Shown here one piece after another: positions 1 through 5,121 of a stretch of DNA of 5,121 bases. The stretch is taken from NCBI GenBank assembly GCA_029979405.1, contig JAPOHM010000115.1:1-5121 (forward strand), in the 5' to 3' direction. The notes beneath the pieces are model-generated. The model made no database searches. It saw nothing but the letters and a program-made list of their open reading frames with translations, and was not told the DNA's origin. A program made the translations under genes and the position numbers. The stretch's first letter is position 1. The number at the start of each line of letters is the position of its first letter. Source of the stretch: Methanobacteriota archaeon. Lineage in GTDB: Archaea; Thermoplasmatota; Poseidoniia; Poseidoniales; Poseidoniaceae.

Positions 1-1
1 G

Positions 2-232
2 GGTGTTGCAGAACCAGAAGCAATCGATGGGATCATGAAGTTGGGAATGAATCATCCTATTTGTCCACTCGCACTTTCAGACTTGATTGGGAACGATACC
101 GTTCTACACATCATGAATGTCCTCCACGAGGGAATGGGAGACGACAAATACGCTCCTGCACCTCTTCTTATAGAAATGGTTGAGCAAGGAAAACTCGGCA
201 GGAAATCAGGCCAAGGGTTCTATGATTATTGA
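2..232 (+). CDS. 3-hydroxyacyl-CoA dehydrogenase, C-terminal fragment (5' truncated by window edge)
   Basis: The frame is open from the first bases and gives 76 residues before the TGA at 230-232. The visible part is the helical C-terminal (dimerisation/substrate) domain of the 3-hydroxyacyl-CoA / 3-hydroxybutyryl-CoA dehydrogenase family (Hbd/PaaH/FadB-like), which oxidises 3-hydroxyacyl-CoA to 3-oxoacyl-CoA with NAD(P). Family marks are the stretch [18 protein letters not shown], which fits the usual G-x-x-x-P-x-G-P-x-x-L-x-D-x-x-G pattern, the segment [10 protein letters not shown], and the terminal [11 protein letters not shown], which is the normal end of the family. A Cys stands where most members have Gly in the P-x-G-P element. 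The NAD-binding Rossmann half and the catalytic His/Glu lie outside the window, so activity and exact substrate cannot be judged. Probable role is fatty-acid or butyryl-CoA metabolism in the cytoplasm. An internal ATG at 35 is not the real start, because family-conserved sequence continues upstream of it. Confidence 0.93.
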   Translation, partial: GVAEPEAIDGIMKLGMNHPICPLALSDLIGNDTVLHIMNVLHEGMGDDKYAPAPLLIEMVEQGKLGRKSGQGFYDY

Positions 233-253
233 TGAGTCTTTGACTCGTATCGG

Positions 254-265
254 CTAAAACATTTA
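254..265 (+). promoter_or_regulatory. Possible archaeal TATA-box region upstream of the surface protein gene
   Basis: The 58-base gap between the dehydrogenase stop and the ATG at 291 contains an A/T-rich stretch, CTAAAACATTTA, centred about 30 bases before the ATG. That spacing fits an archaeal TATA box serving a leaderless or nearly leaderless transcript. No Shine-Dalgarno-like GGAGG or GGTGA lies just before the ATG (the preceding bases are GATTTACTAC), which also fits leaderless translation. The match to the TATA consensus is weak and a second A/T stretch lies at 273-285, so this is only a candidate. Confidence 0.25.
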
Positions 266-290
266 GTAGTCGAATTAAACGATTTACTAC

Positions 291-356
291 ATGCGTGAAG
301 CGTTGGTATTGGCAGCGTTAATGGTGTCGATGACACTCATACCAATAGTCAGTGCT
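291..356 (+). other. Signal peptide of the surface protein
   Basis: Residues 1-22: short charged start (MRE), hydrophobic core ALVLAALMVSMTLIPIV, then VSA immediately before the acidic mature N-terminus LDGDGDG. The small residues at -3 and -1 (Val/Ala) fit a type I signal peptidase site. No lipobox Cys follows, so a lipoprotein is unlikely. Confidence 0.85.
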
Positions 357-3300
357 TTGGATGGAGACGGGGACGGAATCAACGATTCTAACGACGTATG
401 TCCATTTGCAGCAGGTACTGCAAATTCTACCGCAGGTTTTGGCTGTCCAGATAGCGATGGAGACGGTCTAGCAGACTTTGAGCAACCAACAAGGTATGCT
501 TGGAGTGAGTCTTCATCTGTACGAGTAACCACTGGTACAACCTCTGGTGAGGTCAACGTGATTGAGTGGGCAACCAACGGCAGCGTGTTCTTTGCTGGAA
601 GCAACAACAATCGAGTTGTTATGTATGATAGTTCTGGAATTTTCATCAAAAATCTATACACAATGCAAGGGGATATAATGGATATAGAAATCTCACCAAA
701 TGGGGATAATCTTGTTGTTGGTAGCAAAAATGGAGGTTGTGTAGTAATTAATGCAACATCAGGGACATTTGTTGCAGATCTTTGGAATGGCACAACTTCT
801 AGCGACATATACGAAGTTGGTTGGTCTAGAGATGATGAGAGAATATTCTGTGGTGGCCGTGATTCTACACTAAAGTCGTACTATACTAGCAACTATAGTT
901 TTGAGAAGAATTTCCCTGGATTGCCTGGCTGGATAAGTGGTATTGATACAACGCCTGATGGAAGAATTGTTTTCGTAACAGGAAATCAGGATGTCTACGG
1001 TTTTTGGACTGAAAATAACACAATTTATCTGAATATGACAAACCATTCAAACTACGTTAGAGTGTTGACAGTTAGTCCTGACGGAAGGTACGTAGCCACA
1101 GGTTCACAAGATAGTACTGTCATCATAACTGATGTTAAATCAAAATCAATAATTAAACAATTAACCTTAGGGGGTCAGGTACACGATATCCACTTTTCAA
1201 GTGATGGTGGAAGCATGCTTGTGACTCGAGGATATGGGTCAGAATTCTACGTATTTAGGACAGATACATGGGCCAATATAGGTACTATTGGAGGATTTGG
1301 AACATCACAAAATAACCGTGGTGTATTTTCTGCAGAATTTAATGAAGATGGGGATAGAATTGCAATAGGTTGGCGCAGGGGTTGGGTTTCCGTCCATACG
1401 ATTTCGGAAAATTTCATCAGAATTCAAGGATTACATTATACCTCCTTAATGGAGTCACCATGGAAATCAACGTACACTGCTACGAGTGATTATGTTGGTG
1501 TTTGGGAATATGATAGATTGCAGTCTACACTCGATGCGTGTGAATCTAAACATTACATTGGTTCGGCTACGAATGGTGTAGACCCCTCTCTAGCTTCCAA
1601 ATCAACCAATTATTCTATGACAGGAATTTGGGAATGTGATACGACCGACGAAGAGATTCTTGAGATACCATACGGAAGAGCAGCAGGTGCTCTAATGGTA
1701 AAAGCCGATGGAGACGCACAAACTTGTATTGAGACAATTGGAGGATTATCACTAGCACAAATTCGTTGGATAGCGTCAGCTTCAGGCAGGAGTGGTTTGA
1801 CAACAGCGGGTGAGATGCCTGCCCTAGATTGGAGCTCAGTCGTACCTAGCGATGACAATGATGGAATTAGAGAATGGAGTGACTTACATGATTCTTGTAT
1901 TGGTGATGAGATAATCTTAGCTCACCGCTCTGAAGAAAGAGTTGACACAACAATTCTCGAAGAACTTGTCTTGTGTGAGAATTGCGCTCAGAAGGATTCC
2001 TTCTATTCATCGACAACATCGAGATTTAGGTTTGATGTTGGCGAAGATAGAGAAAATGTAACCGACGTAATCTCTGCGCCTGCGGGTGATGGTTCGATAG
2101 GTTTCACAGAGTTAGCATTTACTTTAGACAATTCAAATGGTTTGTACATAGTTCCAATAGTTGACAACTTAACTCATGGAGCAGAAGATGCAATTCTTGC
2201 CGGAGGGCATGCAGTTAACGCTTCAATTAATGCCTCTCGTGACGGTGAATGGCCACTTCAGACAGACATGCGTGCATTTTCTTCTGTCAGCAATATCACA
2301 AAAAACATGCCTTTCCTCAGATATTTGTTATCAGAGATTGGCCAATTAAAATGGGAGCAAATGGGCTTTGTAGGTCTTGGTGTGTGGGATTTGTACCTAA
2401 CTTGGGGTAAATTAGGGCTCGATATGTATCACATACTTCCTGATGAAGATATGGACGGAGTTTGGGATGGTGATGATATCTGCCCTAATACAGAAGTTGG
2501 TCTAAGTGTAAACGATGCGGGATGTCCTGAAAGTGAAATAGACGACGACAATGACGGATACACTAACGATGTTGATGATTGTGATGGTGTGCCAGGAACA
2601 TCATACATCGATAAGTTAGGTTGCCCAGATCAAGATGGTGATGGTTGGGAGGATTCTAATGACTCACATCCTAATGACTCAACAGAATGGAATGATACAG
2701 ATTCCGATGGCTTTGGAGACAATTCCGATGATTGTCCAGATGAATTTGGAAACTCAACACAAGGTAGCGTTGGTTGCCTTGATAGTGATGGAGATACTTG
2801 GGCAGACTTGAACGATGCATTTGTGAATGATAGTTCAGAATGGTTCGATTTTGATGGTGATGGCTTTGGAAATAATATTGACGAATTCCCATATGAGCCA
2901 ACTCAATGGCTTGATTCGGATTCTGATGGGTTCGGAGACAACAATTCCGGATTAGAAGGGGATGACTGTGTCGATGTTGCAGGAACTTCAAACAAAGATG
3001 GCCTATTTGGCTGCCTAGACTCAGATGGTGACGGATGGGCGGATACAATTGACGATTTACCCTCAAATCCGTTACAACACATCGACGCAGACGGAGATGG
3101 TGTAGGAGATTCCGTTTCTTCATCAGGCTTTGATATGTGCGTTGAAACAACTCCAGAAGAAAGGTCGATGGTTGATTCAAACGGGTGTGGCCCATCTGAA
3201 AGAGATGGAGATTATGACTCATTTACAGATGATATCGACCAATGTCCATCAACTCCGCTTTTGAAAACAACCCTCGTTAATACAACTATATTCTTGGACG

Positions 3301-4163
3301 AAGACAAAACAGTCCTAAATCCAATAGTTGGTTGTGCTCCATCTGAAATAGACCTTGATGGAGATGGAGTTACTGCTGATTTGGATTGGGACGACAACAA
3401 TGCGAATCAATCAATTGACAGCGATGGAGATGGATTTGGTGACAATAGTAACTCTCCGGATGGAGATGATTGTCCATTACAGAAAGGGACCTCTACAAAG
3501 GATAAGCTTGGCTGCTTAGATCTTGATAATGATGGCTGGTCATATGAAACAGACTTCAATGACGGTGACCCAACGCAGTGGAAGGATACCGATGGAGATG
3601 GATTTGGAGATAATTATGATAACTTGGATTGGAGCGAAGGGCGAACACTTGGAGAATTTGTCGAGGGAGCAACACAACCCGATAGATGTCCAAATGAATA
3701 TTCTGCTTTCCTTTATTCTAATACACAAGGCTGTTTGACATCTCCAGAGTCTTCAGATGAAAATGAACAAAATGCGGCTCAAGGCAAAGATGATGATGAA
3801 GAATCGAATCTTGTACTAATACTCTCACTGGCTGCAGTTGGAATCATTTTCGTGTTGTTTGGTGCTATCGCAGTTCTGCTTAGAAAGAAACCATCCTCAA
3901 AACCGAATGACAATATTGGACCTGTCCATCCGGCATTGGATAAGAACAAATCAGGATCCGGATTAACCGAAACCGATGATCAAGTTCAAGTTGTAGAGGA
4001 ATCAATGGATTCGAAAGACTCAATTGAATTTGTATCAACTTGGGAAGAATTACCTACTGGTGAATGGCTTCCAAATGATGAGCATGGAGTGAATTGGTAT
4101 CAGGATGAGGAAGGCAGATATTGGCATTCGACTGACGATGGTTTTAGAGTTTGGAAAGAATGA
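291..4163 (+). CDS. Large membrane-anchored surface protein: WD40-like propeller plus thrombospondin type 3-like repeats
   Basis: 1290 residues. Seen: an N-terminal signal peptide (hydrophobic 4-20, likely cleavage after VSA at 20-22), two short Asp-rich repeats (24-63, Cys37 and Cys52 probably paired), a seven-bladed WD40-like propeller (85-374), a region matching no family I recognise (375-717, Cys-containing), about 14 TSP3-like repeats of D-x-D-x-D-G type (718-1148), a charged linker, one transmembrane helix (1174-1197) followed by RKK, and a roughly 90-residue tail ending in a Trp-rich motif (1247-1290). The topology implied is bulk outside, C-terminus in the cytoplasm. TSP3 loops in known families bind calcium, and propellers are usually binding platforms; a role in adhesion, cell-surface architecture or capture of a ligand is inference. 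More than a dozen N-x-S/T sequons suggest N-glycosylation. The ATG at 291 is chosen because the signal peptide starts directly there. No catalytic motif is visible. Similar architectures are typical of Marine Group II archaea, but the specific protein is not one I can name. Confidence 0.93.
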   Translation: MREALVLAALMVSMTLIPIVSALDGDGDGINDSNDVCPFAAGTANSTAGFGCPDSDGDGLADFEQPTRYAWSESSSVRVTTGTTSGEVNVIEWATNGSVFFAGSNNNRVVMYDSSGIFIKNLYTMQGDIMDIEISPNGDNLVVGSKNGGCVVINATSGTFVADLWNGTTSSDIYEVGWSRDDERIFCGGRDSTLKSYYTSNYSFEKNFPGLPGWISGIDTTPDGRIVFVTGNQDVYGFWTENNTIYLNMTNHSNYVRVLTVSPDGRYVATGSQDSTVIITDVKSKSIIKQLTLGGQVHDIHFSSDGGSMLVTRGYGSEFYVFRTDTWANIGTIGGFGTSQNNRGVFSAEFNEDGDRIAIGWRRGWVSVHTISENFIRIQGLHYTSLMESPWKSTYTATSDYVGVWEYDRLQSTLDACESKHYIGSATNGVDPSLASKSTNYSMTGIWECDTTDEEILEIPYGRAAGALMVKADGDAQTCIETIGGLSLAQIRWIASASGRSGLTTAGEMPALDWSSVVPSDDNDGIREWSDLHDSCIGDEIILAHRSEERVDTTILEELVLCENCAQKDSFYSSTTSRFRFDVGEDRENVTDVISAPAGDGSIGFTELAFTLDNSNGLYIVPIVDNLTHGAEDAILAGGHAVNASINASRDGEWPLQTDMRAFSSVSNITKNMPFLRYLLSEIGQLKWEQMGFVGLGVWDLYLTWGKLGLDMYHILPDEDMDGVWDGDDICPNTEVGLSVNDAGCPESEIDDDNDGYTNDVDDCDGVPGTSYIDKLGCPDQDGDGWEDSNDSHPNDSTEWNDTDSDGFGDNSDDCPDEFGNSTQGSVGCLDSDGDTWADLNDAFVNDSSEWFDFDGDGFGNNIDEFPYEPTQWLDSDSDGFGDNNSGLEGDDCVDVAGTSNKDGLFGCLDSDGDGWADTIDDLPSNPLQHIDADGDGVGDSVSSSGFDMCVETTPEERSMVDSNGCGPSERDGDYDSFTDDIDQCPSTPLLKTTLVNTTIFLDEDKTVLNPIVGCAPSEIDLDGDGVTADLDWDDNNANQSIDSDGDGFGDNSNSPDGDDCPLQKGTSTKDKLGCLDLDNDGWSYETDFNDGDPTQWKDTDGDGFGDNYDNLDWSEGRTLGEFVEGATQPDRCPNEYSAFLYSNTQGCLTSPESSDENEQNAAQGKDDDEESNLVLILSLAAVGIIFVLFGAIAVLLRKKPSSKPNDNIGPVHPALDKNKSGSGLTETDDQVQVVEESMDSKDSIEFVSTWEELPTGEWLPNDEHGVNWYQDEEGRYWHSTDDGFRVWKE
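543..1412 (+). other. Seven-bladed WD40-like beta-propeller domain
   Basis: Residues 85-374 contain seven successive units of roughly 35-50 residues with the pattern 'hydrophobic-V/I-x-W/F-S-P-D-G-x-x-hydrophobic-G-S-x-D-x-x-hydrophobic'. Clear cores are IEWATNGSVFFAGSNNN, IEISPNGDNLVVGSKNG, VGWSRDDERIFCGGRDS, IDTTPDGRIVFVTGNQD, LTVSPDGRYVATGSQDS, IHFSSDGGSMLVTRGYG and AEFNEDGDRIAIGWRRG. Seven is the canonical number for a closed WD40 ring, so the domain appears complete. It lies on the predicted extracellular side, unlike most eukaryotic WD40 proteins. The ligand is unknown. Confidence 0.8.
2442..3734 (+). repeat. Array of about 14 thrombospondin type 3-like (calcium-binding type) repeats, coding
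   Basis: Residues 718-1148 of the surface protein. The units start with D-x-D-x-D-G or a close variant (for example DEDMDGVWDGDDICP, PDQDGDGWEDSND, IDSDGDGFGDNSN) and alternate two flavours: a Cys-containing unit ending in DDCP and G-C-L-D, and a Cys-free unit ending in an N-D-S-x-x-W or P-T-Q-W-type turn. The pattern corresponds to the TSP3 repeat family, whose Asp side chains coordinate calcium and whose paired Cys residues form disulphides between units. Several units are degenerate (for example RDGDYDSFTDD). At DNA level the repeats share only short stretches such as GATGGAGATGG, so the array is old rather than freshly amplified. Confidence 0.88.
3810..3881 (+). other. C-terminal transmembrane helix of the surface protein
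   Basis: Residues 1174-1197 are a continuous run of Leu, Val, Ile, Ala, Gly and Phe (with one Ser), preceded by the acidic linker KDDDEESN and followed by RKK. By the positive-inside rule the following roughly 90 residues are cytoplasmic. The helix therefore anchors the extracellular propeller and repeats in the cytoplasmic membrane. Confidence 0.92.
4029..4160 (+). other. Trp/Asp-rich C-terminal cytoplasmic motif
   Basis: The last 44 residues (1247-1290) form a compact aromatic motif: W1251, then L-P-x-G-x-W, then G-x-x-W-Y-Q-D-x-x-G-R-Y-W, then D-G-x-R-V-W. The regular spacing of Trp and Gly resembles WW-like or other small beta-sheet modules, but I cannot assign it to a named family. It sits on the predicted cytoplasmic side after a flexible Ser/Lys/Asp-rich linker and could be a docking site; that role is inference. 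Confidence 0.6.
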
Positions 4164-4196
4164 AAGCATCAAATGCCTATTCTCACTGAGAGATTC

Positions 4197-4949
4197 ATGA
4201 GTGATACATTTCTCGTCACTGGTGCATCCAAAGGTTTGGGTCGGTCAATCGCATTGGCTCTAGCAAATTGTGGAAAATCTGTAATCGCGTTGGCGAGAAG
4301 TAGCCCGGAGTTGGATGAACTGTATTCTTCTTTGAAACTTGTTTCGCCAAATTCGCAAATTGTTTCGTGCGATTTGGCTTCAAAAGAAGACATTTCAGAT
4401 GCAGTTGAGATAATCAACCGGGGTTTCAAACACCTAGCGGGCATTGTACACAATGCCGGAACAATTACTCCGATAGAAAATATGCTTGATGTTTCAAGAG
4501 AAAGTTGGGAACGTGCTGTTAATGTAAATCTCATTGGAGTTCAAGACCTAACTCAATCCTTAGACAGTCTGATAGGTGGTGAATCTCATACTCGGGTTCT
4601 TACAATATCCAGTGGGGCAGCAAAGAGGCCACTGCACGGTTGGAGTTCATATTGTGTCTCCAAGGCAGGGCTAGACATGTGGACTCGATGTTTGGCTGAG
4701 GAAGGAGAATCAGAGAACATATCTGCTCTGGCAATTGCACCAGGGATTGTCGATACAGGTATGCAGGTTCCGCCCCGCGGCGGCGAAAAATACATGATAA
4801 TAGCATGTATTATTTCGCATGTCGCTGCACAAATGAAATTATACATGCTAATAGCATGTATTTTTTCGAAATCGCATCAAAAACCATGCACACAGAAGAG
4901 TTGGCGGCGGCGAAGCCGCCGCCAACTCTTCTATATGCATCGACTTTGA
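4197..4949 (+). CDS. Short-chain dehydrogenase/reductase (sepiapterin/benzil reductase-like) with C-terminus replaced by inverted-repeat sequence
   Basis: 250 residues from the preferred ATG at 4197; an in-frame ATG at 4173 would add eight. The later start puts TGASKGLG at residues 8-15, as is normal for classical SDRs. Visible marks are this NAD(P)-binding glycine motif, the HNAG element (85-88), Asn111, Ser139 (ISSGAAK), Tyr152-x-x-x-Lys156 and the PG motif at 182-183 (APGIVDTGMQ). The full catalytic tetrad is therefore present, and the protein should be an NAD(P)-dependent cytoplasmic oxidoreductase; ISSGAAKxPxxGWSxYCxSKAGLDM resembles the sepiapterin reductase / YueD benzil reductase branch. 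Substrate is unknown. After Gln190 the frame enters the palindrome at 4767, and residues 191-250 (basic segment KSWRRRSRRQ near the end) are translated from it, with no SDR similarity. Relatives normally continue another ~50-60 residues that include part of the substrate pocket and dimer surface, so this copy may be inactive. It follows the surface protein gene by 33 bases on the same strand and may be co-transcribed. Confidence 0.85.
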   Translation: MSDTFLVTGASKGLGRSIALALANCGKSVIALARSSPELDELYSSLKLVSPNSQIVSCDLASKEDISDAVEIINRGFKHLAGIVHNAGTITPIENMLDVSRESWERAVNVNLIGVQDLTQSLDSLIGGESHTRVLTISSGAAKRPLHGWSSYCVSKAGLDMWTRCLAEEGESENISALAIAPGIVDTGMQVPPRGGEKYMIIACIISHVAAQMKLYMLIACIFSKSHQKPCTQKSWRRRSRRQLFYMHRL

Positions 4950-5035
4950 TGCGGTTTCGAAAAAATACATGCTATTAGCATGTACAATTTCATTTGTGCA
5001 GCGACATGCGAAGTAATCCGTGCTATTATCATGTA
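4791..5035. repeat. Four copies of a ~27-bp unit inside the palindrome, built on a smaller palindrome
   Basis: Copies lie at 4791-4817 and 4842-4868 on the plus strand and, mirrored, at 4958-4984 and 5009-5035 on the minus strand. The two left copies are offset by 51 bp and match at 25 of 27 positions. The core TACATGCTAATAGCATGTA (4842-4860) is itself an inverted repeat: TACATGCT, a 3-base spacer, AGCATGTA. The outer copies are less symmetric (4791-4809 has ATGATA in place of ATGCTA). The arrangement suggests duplication of a small unit followed by inverted duplication of the whole. The units might be protein-binding sites, but no known operator is recognised. Confidence 0.8.
4894..4932. repeat. 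GC-rich perfect hairpin at the centre of the palindrome
   Basis: Eighteen perfectly paired positions (4894-4911 with 4915-4932) close on the loop GAA. The stem is AGAAGAGTT followed by GGCGGCGGC and its complement. It is the most stable part of the element and much richer in GC than the surroundings. No T-run follows directly, so it is not a standard intrinsic terminator, though it could stall polymerase. Confidence 0.85.
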
Positions 5036-5060
5036 TTTTTCGCTGCCATGGGGCGGAACA

Positions 5061-5120
5061 TTAAATGTCCTGGGGAACATTAGATAGGATCTTTTGAGTA
5101 ATTATTCCAGGGACTAGACA
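5061..5120 (-). CDS. Possible C-terminal end of a minus-strand gene running in from beyond the window
   Basis: The minus strand from the window edge gives 19 codons, CLVPGIITQKILSNVPQDI, then TAA (complement of 5061-5063), two bases outside the palindrome. The composition looks protein-like, and it is the longest open minus-strand frame in the tail; the other two minus frames hit stops sooner. If real, the gene is convergent with the SDR and ends right against the palindrome. The fragment is too short to assign a family, and a chance frame of this length is quite possible. Confidence 0.3.
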   Translation of the reverse strand, partial: CLVPGIITQKILSNVPQDI

Positions 5121-5121
5121 A

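Larger units (their letters stand above)
4767..5059. repeat. 293-bp near-perfect palindrome (long inverted repeat, possible MITE/fold-back element)
   Basis: The left arm 4767-4911 and right arm 4915-5059 are reverse complements over 145 positions with 13 mismatches and no insertions or deletions, around the 3-base centre GAA (4912-4914). Outer ends are GTTCCGCCCC and GGGGCGGAAC. The longest uninterrupted paired runs are 30 bp (4842-4871), 27 bp (4814-4840), 23 bp (4783-4805) and the 18-bp core (4894-4911). No transposase lies inside it, and no clear target-site duplication is seen at the edges (left ATGCAG, right ATTAAA). It overlaps the 3' end of the SDR reading frame. It could be a non-autonomous mobile element, a relic of an inverted duplication, or an exceptionally long bidirectional hairpin between convergent genes. 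An assembly or amplification chimera is less likely because the arms have diverged from each other. Confidence 0.95.

Noticed and set aside
234..246. Small hairpin GAGTC-TTT-GACTC just after the dehydrogenase stop as an intrinsic terminator
   Set aside because: Only a 5-bp stem and no T-run follows, so it is compatible with chance.
264..289. Inverted repeat TAGTA...TACTA before the surface protein ATG as an operator
   Set aside because: The arms are only five bases long and the rest of the dyad needs an unpaired insertion; too weak to support.
287..808. Minus-strand frame of 173 codons opposite the start of the surface protein
   Set aside because: The plus strand encodes a clear signal peptide and propeller here; the minus translation has no family features.
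2671..3222. Long open minus-strand frame (183 codons) opposite the TSP3 array
   Set aside because: It is a shadow of the repetitive GAT/GAC-rich coding strand: low complexity, rich in His, Leu, Gln and Arg, with no recognisable domain.
4173..4196. Upstream ATG at 4173 as the SDR start
   Set aside because: It would add eight residues before the position where classical SDRs normally begin and has no better initiation signal; it is possible but less likely than 4197.
4586..4846. Minus-strand frame of 86 codons over the SDR end and left arm
   Set aside because: It overlaps the conserved SDR motifs on the plus strand and has no independent protein features.
4767..5059. Integron attC site or CRISPR-type repeats
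   Set aside because: The ends do not fit GTTRRRY/RYYYAAC, the element is much longer than attC sites, and there are no regularly spaced identical repeats with unique spacers.

Overview
The window reads like a genome fragment of a marine planktonic archaeon, most likely a Marine Group II / Poseidoniales-type euryarchaeote. This is inferred from the style of the large secreted protein (N-terminal signal peptide, many thrombospondin-type-3-like Asp-rich repeats, one C-terminal membrane anchor, short Trp-rich cytoplasmic end), the abundant N-x-S/T sequons, the lack of clear Shine-Dalgarno sites and the tight gene packing. No rRNA or other phylogenetic marker is present, so the assignment is tentative.

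Layout, left to right. (1) Positions 2-232 are the 3' end of a 3-hydroxyacyl-CoA dehydrogenase gene (C-terminal domain only). (2) A 58-base gap may hold a weak archaeal promoter. (3) Positions 291-4163 encode a 1290-residue membrane-anchored surface protein: signal peptide, short Asp-rich calcium-type repeats, a seven-bladed WD40-like propeller, an unassigned region of about 340 residues, about 14 further TSP3-like repeats, one transmembrane helix and a Trp-rich tail. (4) Nine bases (or 33 with the preferred start) downstream on the same strand is a short-chain dehydrogenase/reductase (SDR) gene. Its catalytic core is intact, but its C-terminal ~50-60 residues are missing. (5) The SDR frame runs into a 293-bp near-perfect palindrome, 4767-5059: two 145-bp arms around a 3-base loop, with 13 mismatches and no indels. 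(6) The last ~60 bases hold a possible 3' end of a minus-strand gene that stops right beside the palindrome.

The dehydrogenase fragment and the SDR are ordinary cytoplasmic oxidoreductases with no visible functional tie to the surface protein; co-orientation alone suggests possible co-transcription. The palindrome is the most unusual object. It looks like a transposase-less fold-back or MITE-type element, or a very long hairpin, that has cut off or replaced the end of the SDR. Each arm carries two copies of a ~27-bp unit built on a smaller palindrome, so the structure is nested. The mismatches between its arms are mostly transitions and do not favour pairing of RNA from either strand, which fits drift of a DNA repeat better than selection for an RNA hairpin.
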